Origin: Lineus longissimus
Lineage: Eukaryota > Nemertea > Pilidiophora > Heteronemertea > Lineidae
DNA length: 64,000 nucleotides
Direction: 5' to 3'
Assembly: GCF_910592395.1 (NCBI RefSeq)
Contig: NC_088311.1
Location: 15,814,501 to 15,878,500, forward strand
Shown here one piece after another: positions 11,331 through 21,039 of this stretch; the first letter of the stretch is position 1; each line of letters starts with the position of its first letter. The notes beneath the pieces were generated by a model. It was not told where the DNA came from. It saw nothing but the letters and a program-made list of their open reading frames with translations, and did not search any database. A program made the translations under genes and the position numbers.

Positions 11331-11970
11331 TTATAACGGGTCACCGTCACTTATTATCGGACTTATAGCGCATTTACGGGGTTGCAACTATTTTGCTTTA
11401 TAGTGTAACCAGGCAAGAAAAGCATGCGACCTAACGCCGATCTATTTGTATAAAGTGATAATTGGAAGGTATATAGTAGGAAATATCAATAAAATAATCA
11501 TTCCATGTCATCTTTTGAGGGCATTTTTGATTGTAAAAAATATATGTGTACGTCACCGGAGTCTCTGCAATGATCATTTTATCACAGCAGTCTTGCGCAA
11601 GTAGAAGTTCTTTACCTATTAGTTCTTCACTTATTACTCTGGCGCAAAGCCAGACGTTTTCCATTACGATTTCACTACAATTTTTGACCAGAAGGAGCAG
11701 TGCGCGAGATATGCCAATGAGCAGACTTCCCTCGCTTGAGTTACGGAAGAATGTATCATATCACGCTAAGCTGACCACTGCTGACCATGATCGGCGTGCA
11801 TTGGACTGGTACAAGTTGGAACTGAACATTGAATATGCTGGTGGTGACGCTTTCTGATGAGAAGTTGGTCGTGACTGATGCAGTATCCTTGGACTTGTCC
11901 ACAGCATCGTTCAATCATTGCTCTCTGAGCTGGTTTGATTCTGTACTTACCCAAATACTGAGAACAAATG
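11331..11970. other. Intronic, nothing recognised
   Basis: Overlapping short frames occur on both strands (for example 11431-11664 minus and 11546-11857 plus) but none resembles a known family. Confidence 0.25.
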
Positions 11971-11971
11971 C

Positions 11972-12035
11972 CTGTTGACTGTGCTTTAAGAGAGACTGGC
12001 GCCATGCCTAGTCTCTCTTAAAGCACAGTCAACAG
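11972..12035. repeat. Perfect 26-bp inverted repeat (hairpin)
   Basis: The arm 11972-11997 (begins CTGTTGACTGTGCTTTAAGA) is exactly repeated in reverse complement at 12010-12035, leaving a 12-base loop. A long perfect stem this short overall is not explained by the neighbouring Kolobok element, which starts 200 bp later. Confidence 0.85.
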
Positions 12036-12471
12036 ACACCAACCCCCTCAGACTAAGAAACCACAAACGCCCAACCCTTCCTGCTACCTTAATACTTCAG
12101 GGTAAGTTTATTGGGTAAATGAGATTTCATGGTGTTGGTTTTTATTTTTCCTGTTGAACATAATGTAAATATCAGGATTTTCCACTAGGTTTCTGATTTG
12201 ATCTTTTGTCATTTTGTTGTAACGTTGTGGTATTAAAGGTCATATATCAAGGTTTGAAAACATGCTTGATACTCATGAAATATGTTGAGGGTTAAAAAAA
12301 CAAGATCCCAGACATTAAAAAAATTCTAATAATAAAGTCATTATTTAGTTATTTCAATTTTCAATTTGAAACTATTTGAATTTCCCACCACACACAACTT
12401 TAGATTAGTTTCACATGTGGCCGCTAGGGATTTTTTGATGACGTAGGTCAGGTCAGTCAGAACAAAGCAAG

Positions 12472-12843
12472 ATGGCTTCCGCATACAGTTCAGAGAGTGA
12501 GAGCAGTGAATTTGAGGATGTTTTGGTCGATACAGAAGGATATTTAAACGTTGAGCCGTACATGTTCGAGCCATTAATATCACTAGATCATAATGAGAGT
12601 GATCATTCGGACGAAAGTGATTAGAATTTGTGGTTAATCAATTTGCATGGCAGACCTGCCGATATAGCAAAGAAGACATTGATAGACGGTTGCAGATGCA
12701 TAACATGTATGATTTTTGAACAGACTAATGTTGCACAATATTGTTTCGCCTCGTCAGTGTTGTATCGCCAGTTATGTCATGACGCTGAACTACTATTGAA
12801 AAGTGACGGTATTATGCACAATCATCTTGACGTGACGATATAA
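12472..12843 (+). pseudogene. Acidic protein with degenerate ballast-like Cys cluster (broken)
   Basis: The ATG at 12472 opens a Ser/Glu-rich acidic segment, then the motif PYMFEP at about residues 29-34, matching PYQFEP at the same place in the left gene of the larger Kolobok element. A TAG at 12622 ends the first 50 codons, but the same frame continues open to 12843 and contains GCRCITC, corresponding to the CxCxxC cluster of the larger copy at a similar spacing, and a later YCF in place of its FCC. Homology is inferred from motif order and spacing. The protein would be a truncated relative of the P2X7 ballast domain. A CRE-like TGACGTAG lies about 30 bp upstream. Confidence 0.55.
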
Positions 12844-13018
12844 TGCCGTGCAACGTTAGATAGGCCTAGATGTCAGATGACAATAATCTGTCATTAACAG
12901 TGGCTGTCACTGACACTGACCTGTGTCGCTGTCACCTTGCTATGGCTGGAACACAAGAAGACACTATGCGGTATCACAGGCCCCAATGGGGCCTACACAT
13001 TATGTATAACAACCGACC

Positions 13019-13324
13019 TCAGCAGCCTCGGGCATTAAATGCAATTGACATGGTTGGAACAGCTGTTTTTAACAAGTGGCATTTAATATTCAGTTGGATG
13101 CAGATATCCGGCTTCATGTGATAATCCGTATCGATAAAGTGATCACTGCAAAGTTTGGCCGAAGGCCCAGGCTTCCAACACTCCAAACGTTTGCACTTCC
13201 AAATCCACAGCTTCCTCCTCTCTCGTTCAACTGGCTTTGGAAATTCATGAAAATGGGTCCCATCCGTCATTCGATTGTTCTTTGTGCTAGCCTTGACACA
13301 ATTCGGAGCCACACAATACACCAT
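13019..13324 (-). CDS. THAP-domain protein, first exon or remnant of Kolobok transposase
   Basis: The 101-codon frame is nearly all THAP domain, the zinc-dependent DNA-binding module of many transposases. Visible are the C2CH residues (CVAPNC at 4-9, then CSDHF), the conserved Pro in FPKP, the Trp in KLWIWKC, and the closing AVPT-type motif (AVPTMS). The start at 13324 gives the standard MVYCVAPNC opening. In this family the domain recognises the transposon ends. No catalytic domain follows within the element, so the protein, if made, could bind ends but not cut. Confidence 0.7.
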   Translation of the reverse strand: MVYCVAPNCVKASTKNNRMTDGTHFHEFPKPVERERRKLWIWKCKRLECWKPGPSAKLCSDHFIDTDYHMKPDICIQLNIKCHLLKTAVPTMSIAFNARGC

Positions 13325-13625
13325 AGTGAATGAAACACATTACTTCCAGGTGTGCATAATTAATTAAGGCCCTCCTGCTTTTATGATTGCATGACATGTA
13401 CAGATGACCTGATCTACATCACAACTTTTGCTGAACCCGCCGCCTGGCTCTAACAAGCCAGTTGCTAGCCTGATCAGGTAATCAAGTTGTCAAACAAATA
13501 ATTGGCTATATCTTCAAAATGGATGGAGCTAATTGCATTTGGTTTTCTGTATTGTATAAAGTGTTAGGTACACTTTTGAAATCGTCTTACAGCAGAAAAT
13601 GGCAAAAAACCTTGATATATGACCT

Positions 13626-15533
13626 TTAAGTAAACTGTGGTTTCAGCAGTGCTATCCAGTATTGAAAACTCTAGAGTAATCTCCAATCTTTCACGAAACT
13701 TACTTTTGGTTTTTAAAATTTCTTTGATCTTGTAATTGTGCTCGATTTCGAGGTCTAAAGCCTACCATAGTTCAGTTCTGTTTTATGTTTAAAGTCTACA
13801 TTTAAATCTTTTAAAAATATAGAAGAAAGGTCTTTGCTCTCTTCACTACCTTGGGTTTTAGTGTTGTTTTTTTGTCTTCATTTAAAGTATAATTATTTTC
13901 TTAAACTGATGAATTTAACAGTTTAACAAAAAGGTCTCTTAAATGGAACATTAAAAGAACATGAAATGGTCCAGGGACCATGTGTGCACCTCAGGTAATG
14001 TAATGCATGTCATTTGCAGTGGATATGGAGAGATCAGTTTCACCAGTTTTAATTGAATAATATTATTCTTCTCGGCTCAATGGCACAAAAGAAATTTACC
14101 AGTATCATCTAAGTATAGCATGTTGTTTATAAAGTTGACTGAATTTCAGGGTTATTGAAGAGTGTACATGTCACATGGAAATTGGTTGACATCTGTTCCA
14201 CAGTTTAGGAGTAATAGGACTTTGTTGGATTTCCAAGATGGTGGCCCGGCGACCATATTTGTCATGGGATTTGACTGAAAATTAGCGATATTGATAAGAG
14301 TACTTAGATACATAATCACATGAAGTTTGGTTGCAATCCGATCATTAGTTTCGGAGTAATAGGACTTTGTTTGATTCTCAAGATGGCTGCCTGGGGCCAT
14401 ATTGGTCGATGGATTTGACTGAAAATCAGGGATGTTGTACATAGATATACAATCACATGAAATTGCTTTATGCTCCCTTGGGCCAAACCCGAAGCAGAAA
14501 TACTGGTTGTACTCTCACCAAAGGTACGAACCAAAAAGATTCAACAATCAGCAATGAATACTAGGTGATTTATCACACTTATTAAATGTTTTACGCAACA
14601 CCCCCTAGTGGCCAGACCAGAAATGCCATAAGATTTAAAATCAGACCTACGACTTTGACCTCTGTACAGAGATTTGGATCAACTCTTCGGCTTGTGATGA
14701 CAAAATTATGAAGACTTTGTAATTTGACACAGACTTTGACCTCTGTGACCTCTCAAACGCAGGATAAGGTAAAACATTCATGACATATTATTTCCCCACA
14801 TAAAGCTTGCGGCAATTTGCGACCAATGTGATGAGCGACTTTTTTGAATTTTTGCTTTCCGTCCCCTCGTAGCCAAACCAGAAGTAGGAATGTTTGAAAT
14901 CAACTTCAACCCAACAGTTCTTATGCTCCACCTTAAAAATGACTCAAGTGTGTGGTCTCTATTTAATTTCACACACTGCTATGCCAAACACATTTTTTCC
15001 GTTCATTTAATTATTGAAATGTCATATTATCTTGTAGTTATTTCAGCAGGCAGCACAGGCACCTTCAATCTTAAACGGGATTTCGCACACCAACAATTCA
15101 GCCTACTTTTTACCTTTTCTCGGGCGGTGAAAATGAACCGTCACATTTCATATCGATTAGTCTCGCGCATATAAGTTAGCTAGATTAGGCCTGCTGAACA
15201 TGTGGACAATAGGGTCTGCAATGGGTACTGGAAAACTATGGATTACAAAACACTGGACTGGACTGGGAAAATCTGGACTGACAGTCATCGCTCTCCACCG
15301 CCTGGGTGCTGTCAACATTATAATATCTGAGTGGGAATTGGGGCTGAGAACATTTCCTAATGTTGGTGGTTGGTCTTGGGTAAGGAACTTGACATGCAGA
15401 AGGGTCACAACGTGCGAGGTACAGGTCCTTGGCAGAAAGGTCACAAAATGTGAGGTGTGGATCGGCAATTGTCAAGGGGGCAAATTGGCATTACGTAATC
15501 ATGGTAATCAGGTATAATCGACTGTGCTATTAA
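13626..15533. repeat. Intronic stretch with dispersed-repeat fragments
   Basis: Between 13970 and 14560, and again 14580-14900, lie fragments of the dispersed families found elsewhere. These include GAAATGGTCCAGGGACCATG at 13962, two imperfect copies of a unit with AGTAATAGGACTTTGTT and AAGATGGY-GCC-like text (about 14206-14290 and 14355-14440), and TGACCTCTGTGACCT at 14737. No host exon or intact gene is seen. 14900-15530 holds open frames on both strands without resemblance to known families. Confidence 0.5.
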
Positions 15534-15703
15534 AGGAAGCCTCCAGTTATCAATTAGCAATTTCAGCAACTCACAACATTTGAAACAGGGTTCAAACAAT
15601 ACATTCTCAAAAACTTATGGATTTTCATCAACATTTACTATTTTTAATCATTTTTTAATGATACCCGCATAATATCTGAAGTGGGCGCCGACATTTTGTC
15701 TGG

Positions 15704-15711
15704 TCACGTGA
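15704..15711. promoter_or_regulatory. E-box palindrome TCACGTGA upstream of ballast gene
   Basis: A palindromic TCACGTGA lies 48 bp before the likely ATG at 15759, inside the left end of the Kolobok element. Such sites bind bHLH-zip factors of the USF type in animals. Function is inferred only. Confidence 0.3.
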
Positions 15712-15758
15712 TCGTCACCAGAGCCGCTGATGTCACTCGTGCTGTAAATATAGCAAAA

Positions 15759-16183
15759 ATGGAGGATTATGACTACGATTCAGACCTGTCAGATTCATCG
15801 CTCGAAGAAATTGTTGGGAATGACGCAGAGGGAGGGATTCAGCCCTATCAGTTTGAGCCTGTTGCGAGAGGAGACTACCAAGAACCAAACGGGACTGAGG
15901 ATGTTGATCATCCCTTCACTCAACCGATAGATTTTGCGATCAGAGTGAGGAACACTGATTGGTGCCAATGCGATGCATGCACTACACACGGCAATCCATT
16001 GATGAACTTTTGCTGCCAGGAATTGGAAGAGTTGACAGACCGGATTTTTGCAGATGATTTGGACTGCATATGTCTTCACAGAGATTTTGATATAGTAGTG
16101 CTGCATGAGCCGATCCTACGAACAGCGCTAGTGGCAATGAAGGATGTTAAACGAGCAAGTTTGGTGGAACCTAACAAAGAAAG
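15759..16183 (+). CDS. Ballast-domain (P2X7 C-terminal-like) protein, exon 1
   Basis: The likely start is the ATG at 15759, giving MEDYDYDSDLSDSSLEE, an acidic head. An upstream in-frame ATG at 15681 would add 26 residues but lacks the acidic pattern of the sister element. PYQFEP sits at residues 29-34. The Cys cluster WCQCDAC (C69, C71, C74), NFCCQE (85-88) and CIC (103-105) with H107 follows. This arrangement matches the cytoplasmic ballast domain of P2X7 receptors, which folds around zinc; there is no channel or membrane part here. A GTAAAG donor after 16183 leaves phase 2. The role in transposition is unknown. Confidence 0.75.
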
Positions 16184-16580
16184 GTAAAGGACAAAGCCAG
16201 AATTATCCTATGGCTATGCATCATGATCATATCATCATGTTGCATTACCATTTGCTTACATTCAGTCAGTGACATCAACGCCAACAGTACACTTATGATT
16301 ATTTCTACTAATTTATTGAACATAGGGGTCTACATGTTCACTACAATGTACATCACAGGACAAAAGTTATTTACAAAACACAGACAAAAATACAATATAC
16401 AACATAATTCAAACTTAAATCAACAGTTTCTTCAATATATCGTGGCACATCAGCTGAGAGGTTGAAAAGTCACAAATCATGCTTGTCAGAAATTCAAGAA
16501 TGTACAAACAACGATTGATAACCATGCCATGACTTTTATGTCCGTATGTTTTGATTTACTTTCAATATCTCTCATTGCAG

Positions 16581-16775
16581 GGCATACCGACTTGCTGCTT
16601 ACCGTCAGTTTACGTGGTGGACACACAACAGACTTGGCAAGCGTGTACGGAAAGTAATACGTCATGTGTCGTGAAAAGAATCCGTGCTAAGTTCCCAGAC
16701 CCAGATGGCAACTACACAGGTTTCAGGGATGCAGACCCAGAAGAAAATGAAGACGATGCTATATATCCGGATTAA
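16581..16775 (+). CDS. Ballast-domain protein, exon 2 (frameshifted)
   Basis: A CTCATTGCAG acceptor joins in phase with exon 1 and reads AYRLAAYRQFTWWTHNRLG, then KRVRKVIRHV. The AYRQF and RLG-x-x-VRxVI pattern is the hallmark of the second half of the ballast domain. Near 16655-16665 the frame must change, because the conserved continuation (VVKRIRAKFPDPDGNYTGF) is in the frame one base off and runs to the TAA at 16773. This is either a single-base lesion that inactivates the gene or an assembly error. Intron 1 spans 16184-16580. Confidence 0.65.
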   Translation, partial: GIPTCCLPSVYVVDTQQTWQACTESNTSCVVKRIRAKFPDPDGNYTGFRDADPEENEDDAIYPD

Positions 16776-17061
16776 ACATGCACTTGTTAAGAAAAACATT
16801 GCTATTGCAGTATTGTGGCTGGTGTGTGAGAGTCTACAATGTAAATAATGTCATTGTCACAATGCATTCAGTGATCCATAAAATGAAATTTGAGAATTCT
16901 TTTCAACAATATCATCAACAGAGATCATTTCATAAAAGTGATACCGAGAGAGATTAAATATTTGACCATAATAGTGGCATTTCTTGGAAGTATCTAACAA
17001 TAACGTATATTCAAAATTAAACTCAAAAGTGAGATGAAACCAAATTTCTTTCTCTGTTTGC
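16776..17061. other. Convergent 3' region between the two Kolobok genes
   Basis: The plus-strand ballast gene ends at 16775 and the minus-strand transposase at 17062. The AT-rich gap shows no further gene and presumably holds both polyadenylation regions. Confidence 0.4.
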
Positions 17062-18905
17062 TTATTTAGGAGCAAATCGTGAATGCTGCTGAGTTCTCTT
17101 GATCACCTCAGCTCTGTCTGGCCTTTTAAGTCTGGCAGTGTTTGGCAAAATTGGAGGGAGGTCAGCATGGGACTTCTCCAATCTGTTGGTGCGCATGAGG
17201 ACAACATCTTTCATTAAGTTTTCCCTGTATGGATAGGTCTTCTTCTCCAGCTTGGCCTTGGCTACCCATTTCTTGTTCGTTGACAGGGACTTGGGGCAGA
17301 CAATGCTGTATTGCAAAGCACCATCTTTCGTTGTGGACTGCTGTCTTCCAACATGGTTGTTATGATCAATGGCAGCCAGCTGAATGCGGCATACCATTCG
17401 CTCATAGCTGAAGTGCTGCCGTTTAGGTGCATATTTCAGCATGAGTGAATGATACACTTCCAAGTTCCCGGTGTGGCAGTACAGGGTACAGTAGGGGAGA
17501 TCTTTCGTGAGGTTCTTGTCCTTAACAACCTTGACGAGGGCATCATGGGCAGGAGATCCAATGCGCAGCCATGACTTCTGACCATCTTCTTCGGACAGCG
17601 GAGGGTGTTCGCATTTGTGGAAGCGCCTCTTGTCCTGCCATATGTGGATGTTAGCCGCATGGTACACCACTGACTCCCATCGCTCCCGCAGCTCATCAAC
17701 ATTTCCTTCGCAAGACTCAGCGCACCACCAAAAGTGGTTGCTGATGGAATGCAGCCACTCAAGAAGTGGAGCCAAATCCTTTTTTTTGCCACAGATTTTT
17801 ACAATCTTCTTAACAATGCTCTTAACTAAATGCCACAAGTCAAACTGGTGAATAATGTCTGGATATTCTACTCGAAGAATCTTTCGGATTGAAATGTGGC
17901 GATCTGTTGTCAGAACTTTTATCTTAATCCCCCATTTTTTCAAATTGTCCAAACAATGCCTCATTCCCATTGGTTCCATTGCATTGGAATTCTTAACGGC
18001 AGGGTCTGCAGTGTTATTGACACAGAAGTCTACTATAAACCCAAACTTCACATCCATCAGTGTGTATGTGCCATATTTGGCACAGTGACCTGGGCTGTCA
18101 CAGCGACCATCCCCACACATGATGATGTCTTCCTCATTAGATAGCCCATCCAAAACTGATTTCTGCTCAGAGACCCATGCCTCATTTACAACAGGGAAGA
18201 GATATCTCTTCTGCAGGGCATAGAATTGACTCTCCCCAAGAATCGGCATTTTTAGCAAATCAGCTATGTCTTTTAGCTTTGTGTAAGTACTTCCTGAAAA
18301 CAGGACTGCTGCAGAAAGCAAAAGATTTCCAGCTCCCATCTTGTTCAGGGTTGGCTGTGAAGACCAAACATAGGAACAACTTCTTGCACATTTGGTTTTC
18401 ACAATCAACCTGGAACCAGAAATTGTTTTTTTCAACTCTTTCACTTCAGCAGCACATCCTGTTTTCTGGCATTTTTTAAACAGGCTCATAAGACAATGCT
18501 GAAACACTAAAAATTTCTGATGCTCTGCCACATTGATTGGTTCATGTTCATTCAGCACGTTCATAGTTTCTTCACTGCATTCCTCACTTTCCTCATAATC
18601 AGATTCGGAATCTGATTCAGGTACATAGTCTGAATCACTCAGTCTGTCCATGAAGTGGGGCACATTCTCCTCTTCCATCATTTCATCAAATACTGCACCA
18701 ACAACATTTATTGTGATGTCATCATTGGCTTGGGTGACTGTTGAATTTGTGGGCCTGGTTCCAATAGGCGGTGTTGTGACCTCCGTCTCTGGCTCATCAG
18801 CAGGAGTGACTTCACCACCATCATGACTGGGAAGCAACTTAGGGTACGTGTGGTCCTTGGCGATGGCTTCAATAATTTCATTCATATCTGTCTGAGTGGA
18901 AGCAT
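17062..18905 (-). CDS. Kolobok-type transposase, main catalytic exon
   Basis: A minus-strand acceptor (TCTTTCAG before 18905) leads into DASTQTD and about 613 open codons ending in TAA at 17062-17064. The exon starts with an acidic linker (SDSDYVPESDSESDYEESEE). A Cys-bearing segment follows (CQKTGCAA...KTKCARSC), then an RNase-H-like core with MCGDGRCDSPGHCAKYGTY, KVLTTDRHISIRKIL and DIIHQFDLWHLVKSIVKK. The Asp residues of GDGRCD and TTDRH are the likely first two catalytic acids; I cannot fix the third. A later region with NHFWWC and AAIDHNNH is also typical of this family. Exon length and intact frame suggest low decay. Confidence 0.75.
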
Positions 18906-18969
18906 CTGAAAGATAAGTCATCATATTAAACACAAAGCAAACATGCTCAATGCATCTAGGTGTTTCATT

Positions 18970-19407
18970 TTATAACTTGATTTGTCTTGATTGTTGAATA
19001 GAAACTGGAATATTCAACATTAATAATATTAATTCTAAGAAAATGACACGTACACGTATATATTTTAGATTACTTATTTGCCATGAACAAAATGAGAAGA
19101 CTAATATTCCTCGCCTTGCAATTGCATTATAAGGTGCACACAACAATTTTGCGAGACCAATTCGAGAGACCAGTTGCCTGCAGCATAGGGAACTGCCATA
19201 ACATTGGCAGCATCCTTTCGTCACATCAACCAAGGGTTGCTCCAATAGCCCACGATCACTTGAAGAATTATCATCTACATCTGACTGTTGACCTTCAGAC
19301 ATGTCATCAGTAACAAGTGCCAGTGGGGCCACCTCAGGTCAAGGTTCAGGTGCAGAGCTTGTTGTAGGAACGAGTTCCACAGTAGCAGCAGTCAGTCCTT
19401 GCCATAG
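18970..19407 (-). pseudogene. Transposase middle exon with in-frame stop
   Basis: An acceptor (CTTTACTACAG) joins in phase 0 with the THAP exon and reads LWQGLTAATVELVPTTSSAP. It then hits TGA at 19339-19341 before continuing with VTDDMSEGQQSDVDDNSSSD. This low-complexity linker is usual between the THAP and catalytic domains in this family. The donor that would join to 18905 was not resolved. If the stop is real, the transposase is truncated after the DNA-binding domain. Confidence 0.45.
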
Positions 19408-19609
19408 CTGTAGTAAAGACAATGAAAAATTACACCAGTTGCTCGGGTAAAAATACTAAAATTATCAACATCCAAATAAATACTTTAGATATGATTTAGG
19501 GTACTTGAGTTGAGCAGTGTTGAGTGTTGATCTATGGCCTGGCTATGGCGAGCCTATACACACACAGAGGTAGACAAGCAATGCAGATTATGCAGATATG
19601 AGAACTAAC

Positions 19610-19972
19610 CTTTCTATTGGTCCTAGCTTGGTCTCTGTTCCTCCGTTTGCTGGCACTATCAGACATTGTTGTCTTAGCTGACAGAGTAGGGGTTTCGGGA
19701 TCCCCAAATACGGACGAAACAGCGTCAGGTTTCAGCAAAAGATAGCTTGCATGCCCAGACCGATACTGCATGAGGTTCGCATAGTCCTCTTCCCTAAAAT
19801 GTTCACTGCACACACGTGCTTGCCTATCATTTCCAGGAGGACGGCAACATTTCGCCAGCCACTGTCGTCGAAGGGCAGCTCTTTTCTTTATGTTCGGCAA
19901 TGTGAGGAAGCGGGCGCTGCGGGGATTGTTTTTGTCGGAAACTTTGCAATATTGGGCTATGCAATAAGGCAT
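19610..19972 (-). CDS. THAP domain, first exon of Kolobok transposase
   Basis: The start at 19972 gives MPYCIAQYCKV, the normal THAP opening (C4, C9). The conserved Pro (TLPN), Trp (RRQWLAKC), the C-x2-H pair (CSEHF) and an AVPTIF-like closing (LKPDAVSSVF) follow in order. The exon of 121 codons ends in phase 0 at a GTTAGT donor. A longer start at 20020 is possible but adds residues outside the THAP pattern. This domain would bind the element ends; its gene reads inward from the right end. Confidence 0.75.
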
Positions 19973-20047
19973 GATTTGATCTTTGAAATAGCGAAAACGA
20001 GAGATTGGATTTGTAAACAATGGATGATTTACACACTACAGCACGAG

Positions 20048-20055
20048 TGACGTCA
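20048..20055. promoter_or_regulatory. CRE palindrome TGACGTCA upstream of THAP gene
   Basis: A perfect TGACGTCA, the consensus for CREB/ATF factors, lies about 76 bp upstream of the transposase start. A YY1-like AAAATGGCGGC lies further out at about 20096-20106. Both are in the right end of the element and could serve as its own promoter. Confidence 0.35.
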
Positions 20056-20459
20056 CAGCCTGATGAACAGATCATGTGACCTGCAATATTATCACAAAAT
20101 GGCGGCGCCCACGAATTTCGGATTTTTTCCCAGATAAAAGCAAAAAAAACATTGATAAGTGAATCTTTTTTTAGCGGAACTTTCTGATTATGCTTAGAAT
20201 ACGCTATTGCAACTTCTGATATTGGTCTTCTGTTGGGTTTTCATAAAAAAAGTCTTCCTTTAAGGGGGTGCGTATCTTTGTTCACAGAGTTCTTGTTTCC
20301 CCAATTGTAAGGCCAGTCCAGTGTTTTGTAGTCCATAGTTTCCAATACCTGCAATAGGGTTCCATTCAGTAACTTGCGTATGACTTGATGATGCTGTGAT
20401 ACCTCCTGAGGCGAGGGAAGGGCATTGTATTTGTCGTAGGAAATACGCATTAAACTTAC

Positions 20460-20631
20460 GTGATTGATCCCTCAGAATTCATTCGCTCCATTTTCATCTT
20501 ATTGCGTCGTTGCCTGTCTATCTGCTCCAACATCTCTCTCAACACTTCCATCAGGGTACCAAACTGGAAGGAAAAGTTCAAGAGGTCTTTAGGAGCCAGA
20601 GGTACTGGGTAAATTTTCACAATCCTAAAAC
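20460..20631 (-). CDS. SCYL2: SCYL2 exon, end of helical-repeat region
   Basis: The 172-base exon has a TTATTTAG acceptor and a GTAAGT donor. It enters in phase 1 and leaves in phase 2. It codes for YPVPLAPKDLLNFSFQFGTL and then MEVLREMLEQIDRQRRNKMK. This fits the SCYL2 region after the HEAT repeats, where a Pro-Leu segment is followed by an LN-x-x-QF motif and a charged helix with EML. Reading it directly after exon 37737-37872 keeps frame but lacks about 20 residues conserved in other animals, so one short exon is probably missing between them. The Kolobok element ends 200 bp downstream in the gene's sense. Confidence 0.65.
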
Positions 20632-21039
20632 CTAAATAAGGAAATCAAATTGAATGAAGAATGTTTTTTCCAAATTTATACATGTTATATTAAGTATCAA
20701 TAAAAAGTAAAAATCATTATAATATGATGTTCAATAAAAGAAAGAGTCTGCAATCAGGTTTTAAAAATCTTCCAAATAATGAGAAAAAGAAGTAAATGGT
20801 GATTTTATTAACAGCTTTCTCAAACTTCTTCAATAGTCCTGGTCATGAGGTTTGGAACAGCCTAAGATTTTTAACCATTTTCCAAAGTGGCCCATCTCCA
20901 ATAACATGAATCAGTGTGTACTTAAGTTTGTGAAGTTCAAGTTTAGGCTGTCATGCCAGATTTCCAAAAATAAAATAGATATCTTTAGGATAACCCTAAA
21001 TGCCTTGCAGTAAATGTATTTGTCTCAATCTTCAGAAAA
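20632..21039. other. Intronic, nothing recognised
   Basis: AT-rich intron sequence between the SCYL2 exon and the first recognisable part of the BEL/Pao relic. Confidence 0.4.

Larger units (their letters stand above)
12237..13625. mobile_element. Kolobok-type DNA transposon, internally deleted copy
   Basis: The element has perfect 19-bp terminal inverted repeats (AGGTCATATATCAAGGTTT at 12237-12255 and its complement at 13607-13625), flanked on both sides by TTAA (12233-12236 and 13626-13629), the duplication typical of Kolobok and piggyBac. Inside, a THAP-domain frame reads leftward from the right end and an acidic plus Cys-cluster frame reads rightward from the left end. That is the same two-gene layout as the larger element at 15534-20259. 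The catalytic transposase core is missing, so the copy is non-autonomous. THAP plus TTAA favours Kolobok. Confidence 0.85.
15534..20259. mobile_element. Kolobok-type DNA transposon, near full-length, two genes
   Basis: The element is flanked by TTAA duplications (15530-15533 and 20260-20263). Its ends are inverted: AGGAAGCCT at the left and the complement of AGGAAGACT at the right, so the terminal repeat is short (8 of 9 matching). It carries a THAP-plus-catalytic transposase gene on the minus strand from the right end and a ballast-domain gene on the plus strand from the left end, with their 3' ends converging near 16.8-17.06 kb. The insertion lies in the SCYL2 intron, 200 bp from the exon at 20460-20631. 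One in-frame stop and one frameshift indicate a recently inactivated copy or sequence errors. Confidence 0.85.
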
